This document shows, in pieces, positions 21,869 through 29,788 of a DNA stretch of 56,244 nt (positions are counted from its first letter, which is position 1; every line of letters starts with the position of its first letter). The stretch spans positions 1 to 56,244 of the IMG/VR virus record IMGVR_UViG_3300050821_002270. One strand, 5' to 3'. The notes beneath the pieces were generated by a model. It was given only the letters and a program-made list of their open reading frames with translations. It made no database searches and was not told where the DNA came from. The DNA comes from a virus. Made by a program: the position numbers and the translations under genes.

Positions 21869-23644
21869 CTATTCCACCAGATAGCACGAGAGGGTGGTCG
21901 CGCCGTTTCCTCCGTTGAATCCCACCACCTTGGAGCCCCCGCTGACCTGTAAGTGTAACTGCATGGTGGCGGTTGCGCCTAGTGTGATCAGGGACGATCC
22001 CATGATGGTGGCTACGCCGCCGCTGTTCTCCTTGGGAATTCCTTGAGTGAGTCCGTACAGGTTCCCGGAGTTATCTTTCAGGAAGGCTTGGGCAGCTGTA
22101 TAGGAGGCAGAGGCATATCCAGACATGACGATATCATAGGTGCAGGCATAGATGCCTGTGGCGGGAGCGGTGAAGGTTGACGTGCCTGTGTTGAAGTTGG
22201 TATTTCGGTCAAATCTCACGCTGTCCAAGACTACCGTGTAGTCGGTTCCATCCCCCGTGGCATTCGAGGCGCCAGTGGTTTTATACGCCGAGAAAGCGCT
22301 TTGGGCGGCCCTGGTGATTTGGCTCGTCGCGGGGTCGTAGTGCTCAACGACGGTGCGCGTACTGGAGTGAACCGTCATCAGGTCCACACCCGTTCCGGCG
22401 GTCATGCCCCAATCTACGCCCTCGCCGTGGGCTCCGTACTGGCGGATAGCGAGCGCCGCGTTGTTGTGGTCCGTCGAGTTGGCGTAATTTGTCGCGATGA
22501 TGCTAACGTTCGCCCAGCCGTTGAGGGTGTAGTCCCAGTCTAGGCAGGGGGAGATTCCCGAGATCGTCGTGGGAGCGCTGTACGGATAGGTCGCCCCGCA
22601 CGCCTCGAACGCTGCTTGCCCGCCAAAAACGCCGTTCCCGATATTGGACACCGTCTCGCGCAGGAAGTGCGTGCCGTAGTTGTTCGGCGTAACCGCCATC
22701 ACAATCGCACCCCCCGTCCCACTCAGGGTGGGGTTTTGCAGGATGGGAAACTCAAGGTCTGAAGAATACCCCTGGAATGCGTAAGAAGGGGAACCGCCGA
22801 AGCCCACCCATCCGGCCGTGCCATTATTGGGCGTTCCCGTTATTCCGCCCCCCAAAGACATGACGGGCTGCGAGAAGAAGTGCGCACCTTCATAGGGTGC
22901 ATTTGTCCATGGCTTACAGCTTCCGTCCGTTGAGTTCATATCACATGGCTGAAACCCGATTTGTGGCGTGTCACCCGGAAAGGAAAGACGAATACCACCA
23001 GTGTATATTTTGTTGACGGACGGAAGGGGAAACACACACAGAGCGCAAACTGGAATATTGTTGGTGGCGTTTCCGCCAGCTATAGGCCCCACCCCCCAAT
23101 ATGCCAGAGGGGGGCTGTCGCTATAGCCACCTGCACCGTAGATGTATCCATAGTTATACATACTTTGCGCGGAATAATTGACAATCTGCCATTGGTCCGA
23201 GCCCAGAGAGACCACATCAACCGTCTCCCCGACCCTGACAGGAAGGACATTGCTATATCCAGAGCCCCCTCCGGTCGAACCGATGGGCTGAAAGCCAGCA
23301 ATGTGGGTCCCGTCCTGAACGATCCCAATCGTGGTCGTGCCCACATTCTTGATCAGACGATGCAAGCCGCTCGGGCAGGCGCCAAAGTCCGTGACCGCGT
23401 TGCCCGAGGGGATGGTGGCCAGCAGATTTTCGCCCCATCCCGACTGACACAGATTCACCAACCCCGATCCAGTCGCGAAGGAAACCGATTGCCATTGGGT
23501 GGTGGCATAGTCCGTCTTGGACGCCCACGCCGAGTTCCATTGCGTCGGTGTCCAGACCTGACCCTGGAGGATCGGGGCATAGGGCACTGTCTGAGCGCTA
23601 GCCGCTGACGCCAATAGGCAAAGCAGGACAGCTAGTCGCTTCAT
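21869..23644 (-). CDS. Fibre/adhesin with signal peptide and C1q-like C-terminus
   Basis: 591 residues. MKRLAVLLCLLASAASAQ is a clear Sec signal peptide. The N-terminal third contains VWTPTQWNSAWASKTDYA and a beta-rich LIKNVGTTTIGIVQDG region as in phage tail-fibre modules. The middle is Gly/Asn-rich. The last ~135 residues form a C1q/TNF-like module (SVRFDRNTNFNTGTSTFTAP, ATGIYACTYDI) related to that of the 10148-10897 protein. It lies directly upstream of the gp4-like gene. It is probably a receptor-binding protein; the signal peptide is unexpected. Confidence 0.8.
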   Translation of the reverse strand: MKRLAVLLCLLASAASAQTVPYAPILQGQVWTPTQWNSAWASKTDYATTQWQSVSFATGSGLVNLCQSGWGENLLATIPSGNAVTDFGACPSGLHRLIKNVGTTTIGIVQDGTHIAGFQPIGSTGGGSGYSNVLPVRVGETVDVVSLGSDQWQIVNYSAQSMYNYGYIYGAGGYSDSPPLAYWGVGPIAGGNATNNIPVCALCVFPLPSVNKIYTGGIRLSFPGDTPQIGFQPCDMNSTDGSCKPWTNAPYEGAHFFSQPVMSLGGGITGTPNNGTAGWVGFGGSPSYAFQGYSSDLEFPILQNPTLSGTGGAIVMAVTPNNYGTHFLRETVSNIGNGVFGGQAAFEACGATYPYSAPTTISGISPCLDWDYTLNGWANVSIIATNYANSTDHNNAALAIRQYGAHGEGVDWGMTAGTGVDLMTVHSSTRTVVEHYDPATSQITRAAQSAFSAYKTTGASNATGDGTDYTVVLDSVRFDRNTNFNTGTSTFTAPATGIYACTYDIVMSGYASASYTAAQAFLKDNSGNLYGLTQGIPKENSGGVATIMGSSLITLGATATMQLHLQVSGGSKVVGFNGGNGATTLSCYLVE

Positions 23645-23646
23645 GG

Positions 23647-24306
23647 TCAGTTGGCCTTCTGGCGCTTGTTGTAGGGGCGCTTTTGGCGAGGGTTGGCCGC
23701 GACAGATGACGCAGCCTGAAAGGCTTGGCTGGCCGCAGCTTGGGCCGGACCCTGAGCAGCGCTTTCTTTCGCCTTCAGCTGTGCGTTCTCTGCCTGTGTA
23801 GCCTGCATCTGCGCCATCATCTGCCGCATGGTCTCTTGCATGGAGTCCATTTGGGCGCGGAGGTTTTCAGCCTCGTTTGGCTGGTGGACGACTTCGGCGG
23901 GTTCCTTTTCCTCCGCGACTTCGGCGGCCTCAGGATCGTACTCGGGGTCATCCTCCGCACGTTGGATCAGGACTCCGTTCTTCCACATCGGATAAAGCTC
24001 AGGCTTGTAGGCTTCCACGGGGGACGAGGAGTGCGCCTTGACCCAGGCGGCCGGGTCCATCTTCCCGGCCCGTTCATAGCCCTGTGAGCGGTAATATTCC
24101 TCGTCATCCTCGTTCATCGCTGTGACGGGAGGCATTCGCTCTGGCGTCCCACGATAAGCCGGGGGCTTGATCATCACTCCGGCGGCGTTGACAACCTCAG
24201 TCCCCGGAATCGGAACCGGCTCGGACTTCTGAAACGCCGGGTGAGCCATCAAGATCGGATACTCGACATACCCCGCATCCTTGGCGGCTTGATCGACTTG
24301 CGACAT
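23647..24306 (-). CDS. Hypothetical virion-region protein with coiled coil
   Basis: 219 residues. The N-terminal half has YPILMAHPAFQKSEPVPIPG and YPMWKNGVLIQRAEDDPEYD, segments seen in small structural-cluster proteins of podoviruses. A coiled coil follows at about 145-180 (LRAQMDSMQETMRQMMAQMQ). The C-terminus is basic (RQKRPYNKRQK). It touches the glycosyltransferase gene upstream (overlap of one base). No enzyme motif is visible; function is unknown. Confidence 0.65.
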   Translation of the reverse strand: MSQVDQAAKDAGYVEYPILMAHPAFQKSEPVPIPGTEVVNAAGVMIKPPAYRGTPERMPPVTAMNEDDEEYYRSQGYERAGKMDPAAWVKAHSSSPVEAYKPELYPMWKNGVLIQRAEDDPEYDPEAAEVAEEKEPAEVVHQPNEAENLRAQMDSMQETMRQMMAQMQATQAENAQLKAKESAAQGPAQAAASQAFQAASSVAANPRQKRPYNKRQKAN

Positions 24307-25076
24307 TACGCAGGCTCCATGTTCATCGGCTCGGCTTCGGCAAGCTCGGCCTTTTGTTTCATGTAAAAAGCTTCTTGGGCTCTAGCAGAGAAGGTTCCCA
24401 GCGACCCATAGAGGTTGCCCCGCCAGCGTTTCTGGCCCCTGTGTGAAAACTCGATGTTTGGATCGACCCACAGCTCATAGCCAAGCGCCATGGCGTTCTG
24501 ACCGAAGGCGTGATCCTCACCCCACCACTGGTGATCTGGACCAATCCCGGCATTGAAGAACCCCCGATAGCGCCGATTCACGCCATCAGAGCCCATTTCC
24601 ATGAACCATGTGGGAGCCTCTTCGGGGGCCTTGTCCAGTTGCTTCGCAAGCGCCTCCAAGACCGAGCGATGTATCTTGGTGAACCCCGTGGGGATCATGG
24701 TCGCGCGGACCATTCCATCCCGCCGCTCAAGCTGGCCCTCGTTGCTATAGAGGGCAACCGGCCAGTCCTCGGTGTCCTGCTTTTTGGGATAGATGCCCGC
24801 GATGATAGGTTCGGGCCGGCTCAAGAACTCCACAACCTTTTCCGCAGGCCAGCCAATGTCATCATCGAGGAAGAACAGGTTCTCGGCCTCACCTTCGAGG
24901 AATTCCTCCACCAGCCGACACCGTGCTTTGGCGACGAACTGATCCCCCCCGATGGGGAGCCAGTTGATGCGTATGCCAGCTTGAAGGCACGCAAAGATGG
25001 TCTCAGTGTGGGCTTGGAGATATTCCAGGCTGACACTATGAGTGCGGCTAGGCGTGCAGAACGTGACGGAGGTCAT
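24306..25076 (-). CDS. GT-A type glycosyltransferase
   Basis: 256 residues. VTFCTPSRT at the N-terminus and NLFFLDDDIGWPAEKV (DxD metal/nucleotide-sugar motif) are those of a GT-A glycosyltransferase. MIPTGFTKIHRSVLEAL and WWGEDHAFGQNAMALGYELW supply the acceptor-side Gly loop and ED motif. It may glycosylate a virion protein such as coat, decoration or fibre proteins encoded on both sides. The substrate is not deducible. The gene is inside the structural operon, between two structural genes. Confidence 0.8.
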   Translation of the reverse strand: MTSVTFCTPSRTHSVSLEYLQAHTETIFACLQAGIRINWLPIGGDQFVAKARCRLVEEFLEGEAENLFFLDDDIGWPAEKVVEFLSRPEPIIAGIYPKKQDTEDWPVALYSNEGQLERRDGMVRATMIPTGFTKIHRSVLEALAKQLDKAPEEAPTWFMEMGSDGVNRRYRGFFNAGIGPDHQWWGEDHAFGQNAMALGYELWVDPNIEFSHRGQKRWRGNLYGSLGTFSARAQEAFYMKQKAELAEAEPMNMEPA

Positions 25077-25124
25077 GGGGCGTACTCTAACCTCACAACC
25101 TCCGCCAAACTAGCCCCCCAACAC

Positions 25125-26543
25125 TCAGGAGCCTTTGATGATACCCATGCTGACAAGCGCGCCACGAATGCTCGTGCTATCGTCCGCATTGGCGATATCG
25201 ACCATGCCGGTGGTCTGGTAGACGCAATTGCCCGCCCCCGGCGCCGGAACTTGGAAGTTGCCGATCACGTAGGCCTCTACCGGGGGAATGATCGCCGCAG
25301 CCGTGGTGTTGATGTAGTTGATCGCCAGGGTGTTGGTCGCCGAGACGCGGACCCCCGCAATGCCTAGTCCGGTGGTGGCGCTGGGCTTATTCACCCAAAC
25401 GGGCGTCCCGGAGATCAGGCCCGTTACCGTGAAGGTCTGCTCGGCAGCGGTATTGGCCGCCACCGACACGGGCGTCAGGGCTTGCGTATAGACCACCAGC
25501 GGCGCAGCTGGGTTCTGCCGATAGACAACCTGATTGTAGGACAGGGCCGCAGTCGGGGTCGCGCCAGTGCCGATGCCAAGGAAATACATGGTCATCGTGT
25601 TGGCGCTGATGATCGAGAAGGCTGGAGAGGCCGCGTTGGTGGCCGCAGCCTGCGCGGTGGGCTGGGCAGGAGGGCCAACCGGGATATCCGTCGCCAAGGC
25701 CCCAGTGAAGGTGGTCGCACCGCCCGTGATCACCAAGCCCGCCCCAATCGCCCCGATGGTCCCAGCGTTCATCTGGAAGCCCATCAGATTGGAGAACGCA
25801 TCAAGGCCAGGGAGAGCCCAGATGGTGTAAGCCTCCGAGGCGGTCGGGGTGATGGTCGCAGCCGTGACGTTAGCGAAGGTGATGCCCACGACGTTGCTGG
25901 ACACGACACGGCAACCGACGATGTCCAAGCCGGCCTGAGAGGTGGGCTTGGAGACCTGCACGAGTTGGCCCAGCGAAAGGCCAAACCCGTTGGTCGGCGC
26001 GGTGACGGTGAACTGTTGCTCAGCCGTGGTGTTCGGAGCTACGGCAACCGGACTCAAGGTGGCGGAGACCGGAGGAATCCCCCTGAGGGACACCACCTTG
26101 TAGACTTCCGAGGCCGTGGGGGTGATCGTGGCGCCCGTGGCATTGGAGAACGTCACGGCGATCTGGTTGGCCGCCGAGGCCCGCACGTTGCCCATGCCCA
26201 ACCCCGCCTGAGCCGTGGGCTTGTTGACATAGATCAGGTCCGTGGTCGCGATCAGGTTCGGGGTCGCCGTCACGGTGCCGGACTGCACCGTCATGGTGGA
26301 CTCACCCGTGGTGATATTCGCCACCGCAGACGGGCTTTGCGTGGTAGACCAGGTGAAGATCGTGGCGCCAGGTTGCGGACCCAGTTGAGCCTCCGCCGGA
26401 CTCGTCGGCTGAGGAACCGGCGTCGCGCCATAGAACCCGACTAGGTCAGTTGAGGAGATGCCAAGGAGGGTCCCCAACGAATTCCCGTCGCTAAGCTGGC
26501 GCGGGGCATTGGTCGGAGACGGTTGCGCAGTGGTCGTGCCCAT
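25125..26543 (-). CDS. Repeat-containing head/decoration protein candidate
   Basis: 472 residues, beta-rich, low in charged residues. Three related segments at about 80-150, 163-242 and 356-428 share VNKP-x3-x-GL...VR-x-S/A-x-N-x-(V/I)xF/Y-N-x-T...(I)TP-x-x-E-x-Y, each about 70-80 residues. They are preceded by a conserved TAEQ(Q/T)FTVT strand in copies 2 and 3. Internal duplication of a beta module next to coat suggests a capsid decoration or head-fibre protein. No family is recognised. Confidence 0.7.
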   Translation of the reverse strand: MGTTTAQPSPTNAPRQLSDGNSLGTLLGISSTDLVGFYGATPVPQPTSPAEAQLGPQPGATIFTWSTTQSPSAVANITTGESTMTVQSGTVTATPNLIATTDLIYVNKPTAQAGLGMGNVRASAANQIAVTFSNATGATITPTASEVYKVVSLRGIPPVSATLSPVAVAPNTTAEQQFTVTAPTNGFGLSLGQLVQVSKPTSQAGLDIVGCRVVSSNVVGITFANVTAATITPTASEAYTIWALPGLDAFSNLMGFQMNAGTIGAIGAGLVITGGATTFTGALATDIPVGPPAQPTAQAAATNAASPAFSIISANTMTMYFLGIGTGATPTAALSYNQVVYRQNPAAPLVVYTQALTPVSVAANTAAEQTFTVTGLISGTPVWVNKPSATTGLGIAGVRVSATNTLAINYINTTAAAIIPPVEAYVIGNFQVPAPGAGNCVYQTTGMVDIANADDSTSIRGALVSMGIIKGS

Positions 26544-26555
26544 ATCTTGGGTCTC

Positions 26556-26864
26556 CTAGAAAACGCGCCCCACCGCCATTTGCAGCGGCAGGGGCTTGAT
26601 GGTCGGGTTCGCCCAGCCAGTGATCCGGCCAGACTTGATCGAGAGGTTGATTGTCGCGTGGAGATCGTCGATGACGTCCTTGCCCATCGCAGGGCCTACC
26701 GGGATTTCCCCCTTCTCCGAGTCGTCCACCCACACTTGATATAGCCGACGCTCCAGCGGGGATTTCCACCCCGCCGGCATCGCAGCCTTCCGACCCCAAG
26801 GATTGATGGGGCTGAAGGGAATGTGCTCAGAGCCCGGCATCCGGGGGCCAGAGACGCGGTTCAT
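26556..26864 (-). CDS. Small structural-cluster protein
   Basis: 102 residues, basic, with RRLYQVWVDDSEKGEIPVGP in the centre and INLSIKSGRITGWANPTIKP near the end. It lies between the repeat protein and the nuclease gene downstream of coat. The gene order suggests a minor head component. No domain is recognised and there is no signal or membrane segment. Confidence 0.65.
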   Translation of the reverse strand: MNRVSGPRMPGSEHIPFSPINPWGRKAAMPAGWKSPLERRLYQVWVDDSEKGEIPVGPAMGKDVIDDLHATINLSIKSGRITGWANPTIKPLPLQMAVGRVF

Positions 26865-26876
26865 GCGAAGGCCCCC

Positions 26877-27335
26877 TTATCGAGCACGATATTTCTCCAC
26901 GCGCTCGCGGCCCACGCGCTGAAGAAGGCCCTCGTATCCCCCGAGGGCGATGTTACAGCGGTGGCACAGAAGCCCACGAACCTCTCCGCCAGCAGCCTTG
27001 AAGCCGTGATAGCCAGCGCCGATTTCGTGTTCGTGGTCGATGGACCACTTTCCCTTGCCGCCCGGCTCGGTTGTTTCACACAGCGCGCACTTTCCGCCTT
27101 GGCTTTCGAGCATGGCCGCGAAGGTCTCCGCAGTGAGTCCGTAGCGATCAAAGCGGCCAAACGCATCGTAGCGGCGCTTAACCAAAGCTGCATGATGTTC
27201 CGTGTTTTCGAGATAGCGGGCACGCGAGCGCGCAGACCGGCAGGCCTTGCACTCCGTCGTGTGTTTTCCCGTGTCACTCCGAACATAGAACTGATTCCAA
27301 TCCTTGGTTTCCAAGCAGTAAGAGCACTGTTGCAT
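26877..27335 (-). CDS. Endonuclease VII-type HNH nuclease
   Basis: 152 residues. CSYCLETKDWNQFYVRSDTG and CKACRSARSRARY form one zinc site. The catalytic part GKCALCETTEPGGKGKWSID (continuing HEHE) with GLLCHRCNIALGGY is the recombination endonuclease VII/His-Me finger signature. It is inserted between coat and the next structural gene, so it is probably a free-standing homing nuclease rather than a packaging enzyme. Spacing to coat is 50 bases, larger than most gaps in the operon, which agrees with insertion. Confidence 0.85.
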   Translation of the reverse strand: MQQCSYCLETKDWNQFYVRSDTGKHTTECKACRSARSRARYLENTEHHAALVKRRYDAFGRFDRYGLTAETFAAMLESQGGKCALCETTEPGGKGKWSIDHEHEIGAGYHGFKAAGGEVRGLLCHRCNIALGGYEGLLQRVGRERVEKYRAR

Positions 27336-27385
27336 TCCGCGTCCTCCGTTGAGTCGGAGGACAGTACGGGAATACGACTAGCCCG

Positions 27386-28573
27386 TCAATTAGATAAGCG
27401 AACCCCTAGGTCATTGTAATACTGGGCGGTGCCGTAAAGAACATCAATCCTCGTGGGCAGCACATCGTTGGTGACGTCATATGCTCTAATAATCCGCATC
27501 GAAATCCCCTTCCACATCTCACGACTACGGAAGTCCACCCCATCGGGCAGTTCGAGCGGGACGGTGACGAGGCCGATGGCGTCGCGACAGAAGCCCAGGT
27601 TGTTGAAGTAGGACGTGCTCTTGACCGGGGCAGTGGCGGCGCTGACCGTGGCGAGGTTGGCGGGCGAGGCGGAGGCGTTCTGATAGGCGCCCGAGATGTT
27701 GATTGACGGGAAGATGGACAGGGTGGCGTTACCGCCGGAGTCAGAGTTCACCGCGCTGGTGATGACGAAGTCCTTCAGGGCGCCGGTCGATTGGCGGTTC
27801 TGCGGGTTGACTTCGAAGACGCCCGCGAAGGTCACGACGTCGCCCGCGTTGAACAGGCCGGTGATGGAAGGCGTCCAGCCATTGGTGACGATGAGGTTGC
27901 CGGTCTGATTGGCGCCGTTGACCACGCCAGCGCCCGCGAAGGCTCCCCACATATGGGCTTGGGCGTTCTGGTCGACGTAGATCGAGAAGTTGGCGATGTT
28001 GGCGAGGAAGCCCTTCAGGGCCGGTTCGGACACCATGGTCACGAACAGGTTGCTGACACCGTTGGCAAGCGACCAGTAGGCCGCCGGGTTCAGGACCAAG
28101 GTCCGCCCATCCTGAGGAGCCGCAAGCTCGTCAAGCCGCTGGCCGACGTTGGCGAGGGATTGGAAGCTGGCGGGGAGGGTGCCCGCCGTACCCACGAGGT
28201 TGGAGAACGAGGAGAAGTTGGAGAAGACGGTGTAGTCAATCGAGTTGGCGATGGTGACCGCAGCGGGCTTCAGGTAGCGCTCGCTGAACTCCTCGATGGT
28301 GAGGGTCAAATCCTGCGAGGAGAACTGGAAATCGACGTGTTGCTGGTTCGAGATGGTGATCGAGGTGGAGGGCTCGGAGATGTTCTGGATGACCAGGCCA
28401 GGCCCGTTCGTGATGACGAAGCGGTTGGGCTTGCGGATCGTGATCGCGTTGCCGATCTTGACGAACTGGTTCTCAAACTGGCGATTGACCTTGCCGGCCA
28501 TCACCAGATTGTTCTCCAGAATCACCAAGGTCTCCTTGGTGATCAGCGACGGAGTAAGAAGCGTATTGCTCAT
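27386..28573 (-). CDS. Major capsid protein, P22 coat (gp5) family
   Basis: 395 residues. LLTPSLITKETLVILENNLV, then GKVNRQFENQF and GNAITIRKPNRF, are the N-arm and first strands of the P22 coat family. SQDLTLTIEEFSERYLKPAA followed by VTIANSID is the conserved spine-helix region. The C-terminus contains FRSREMWKGISMRIIRAYDV, also typical. It assembles the HK97-fold shell on the scaffold encoded just upstream. The segment at about 70-112 is duplicated in the small 33569-33823 protein. Confidence 0.93.
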   Translation of the reverse strand: MSNTLLTPSLITKETLVILENNLVMAGKVNRQFENQFVKIGNAITIRKPNRFVITNGPGLVIQNISEPSTSITISNQQHVDFQFSSQDLTLTIEEFSERYLKPAAVTIANSIDYTVFSNFSSFSNLVGTAGTLPASFQSLANVGQRLDELAAPQDGRTLVLNPAAYWSLANGVSNLFVTMVSEPALKGFLANIANFSIYVDQNAQAHMWGAFAGAGVVNGANQTGNLIVTNGWTPSITGLFNAGDVVTFAGVFEVNPQNRQSTGALKDFVITSAVNSDSGGNATLSIFPSINISGAYQNASASPANLATVSAATAPVKSTSYFNNLGFCRDAIGLVTVPLELPDGVDFRSREMWKGISMRIIRAYDVTNDVLPTRIDVLYGTAQYYNDLGVRLSN

Positions 28574-28611
28574 CGTTGGCCCTCACGGGGAGGGCCAGAG
28601 GACAGCCCGCC

Positions 28612-29550
28612 CTAGTTTGCTTTCCTGTTCGAAGAGGCGCGGTGGGCTGCGTACTCTTCCATGGTCATCTCGTTGGGGTCTTTCGGCCCCGAGTTATTGC
28701 GTGCGGCCAGAGGCTTGATCGGAGCTGGCTTGGGGGGCGGAGGGGCGGCCAGCTTCGCGCTGATCCTGCCAATCTCGTACACCTGCTTAGCCGGGCTCAG
28801 ACCTGTGATCCGCTCCGCCACCTCCGGGTTCTGGCCCAGGTAGTAGGCAATCGCGGGTCCGTCCTCCGCCTCCAAGAGCGCCTGAGTCATCACCGCACTG
28901 ACCTTGACGTCCTCGCTGAAGACATCATCGAAGTCCGGATGTTGCTCCTCGAAAGCCGCCACGCGCTCGTTGTAGGAATCGCGCAGGGTTTCGAATTGGC
29001 GAACTCGGTCTTGCTGAACCTGTTCTTGCTGGGCCTCAGCCTTGGCTTTCGCGGAGGCCTGTCGACCCGACCAGTCCACGAGCGCGTTGTCGTAAGCCTC
29101 TGGGTCCGTGAAGGTCTCCCGCGTCGGGCGGGGATCGTCCTTCGGTTGGTCCCTTTCGCCGACTAGCTTGGCCACCGTTTCGGTGAGCTGTGCCAGTTGC
29201 GTTTGGAGGGCTTGGCGCTCTTGTTCAGCGGCTTGGCGTTTGTTGCGCTCGCGCGCAAAGGCGGCGCGTTGCTGCGGGGAGGTCTTATCCTTCCCCTCGC
29301 CGGCCTCTTTGCCCTCGTCGGGCTGCGGGGGACCGTCCCCCTCGCCTTCGACCTTAGCCGAAGTATCCGCAGTATCGGGGGCATTATCTTTATTGTCAAC
29401 TACCTCTGCTTCAGCCTCTTCTTGGGGCTTGGTGAGGTCAATGACCGGCTCGTCAGAAACTGAGGACAGCGACGGCTTGCCTACATTCACCAGCACATCA
29501 GCGTAGGGAATGCGGTCGCCGGGATTGGTGGCGGTGGCGAGTTCAACCAT
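28612..29550 (-). CDS. Scaffolding protein
   Basis: 312 residues, very charged. The N-terminal ~100 are acidic and low-complexity (EEAEAEVVDNKDNAPDTAD). A long coiled coil at about 95-180 follows (ARERNKRQAAEQERQALQTQ). The C-terminus is Pro/Lys-rich with basic residues (PPPKPAPIKPLAA, AHRASSNRK), typical of scaffold domains that bind coat. Its location between portal and coat is exactly that of P22 gp8. Confidence 0.8.
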   Translation of the reverse strand: MVELATATNPGDRIPYADVLVNVGKPSLSSVSDEPVIDLTKPQEEAEAEVVDNKDNAPDTADTSAKVEGEGDGPPQPDEGKEAGEGKDKTSPQQRAAFARERNKRQAAEQERQALQTQLAQLTETVAKLVGERDQPKDDPRPTRETFTDPEAYDNALVDWSGRQASAKAKAEAQQEQVQQDRVRQFETLRDSYNERVAAFEEQHPDFDDVFSEDVKVSAVMTQALLEAEDGPAIAYYLGQNPEVAERITGLSPAKQVYEIGRISAKLAAPPPPKPAPIKPLAARNNSGPKDPNEMTMEEYAAHRASSNRKAN

Positions 29551-29788
29551 TGGTCACGTCCTTGGGGGCAGTAGCGGCTTGAATGCGCTTGTCAATCAGG
29601 GTCCTGATACCATCACAGGCCAAATCCGCCCAATCCCCCAGGCGGTCGCGAAGGGCATGCAGGTCTGGGGCGATCTCGTGGATGAACCGATCAGTGCCCA
29701 CGTCGTAGGTCTTCAGCACATAGCCGTTTTCCGCCACAATGATCTCGGGGGGCTTAATGACGTACTCAAACCGAGGGGCCTCAGCCAT
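29543..29788 (-). CDS. Small hypothetical protein between portal and scaffold
   Basis: 81 residues from ATG 29788, which overlaps the portal stop region; an in-frame start at 29830 would lie inside portal. It has FEYVIKPPEIIVAENGYVLK and HALRDRLGDWADLACDGIRT. It overlaps the scaffold start by 8 bases. Function unknown; its position suggests a head-assembly accessory. Confidence 0.65.
   Translation of the reverse strand: MAEAPRFEYVIKPPEIIVAENGYVLKTYDVGTDRFIHEIAPDLHALRDRLGDWADLACDGIRTLIDKRIQAATAPKDVTNG

Noticed and set aside
25482-26444. 320-codon rightward ORF rich in Arg and Gly
   Set aside because: Antisense to the repeat-containing structural gene; the low-complexity composition follows from the reverse complement of Ala/Thr/Val codons.
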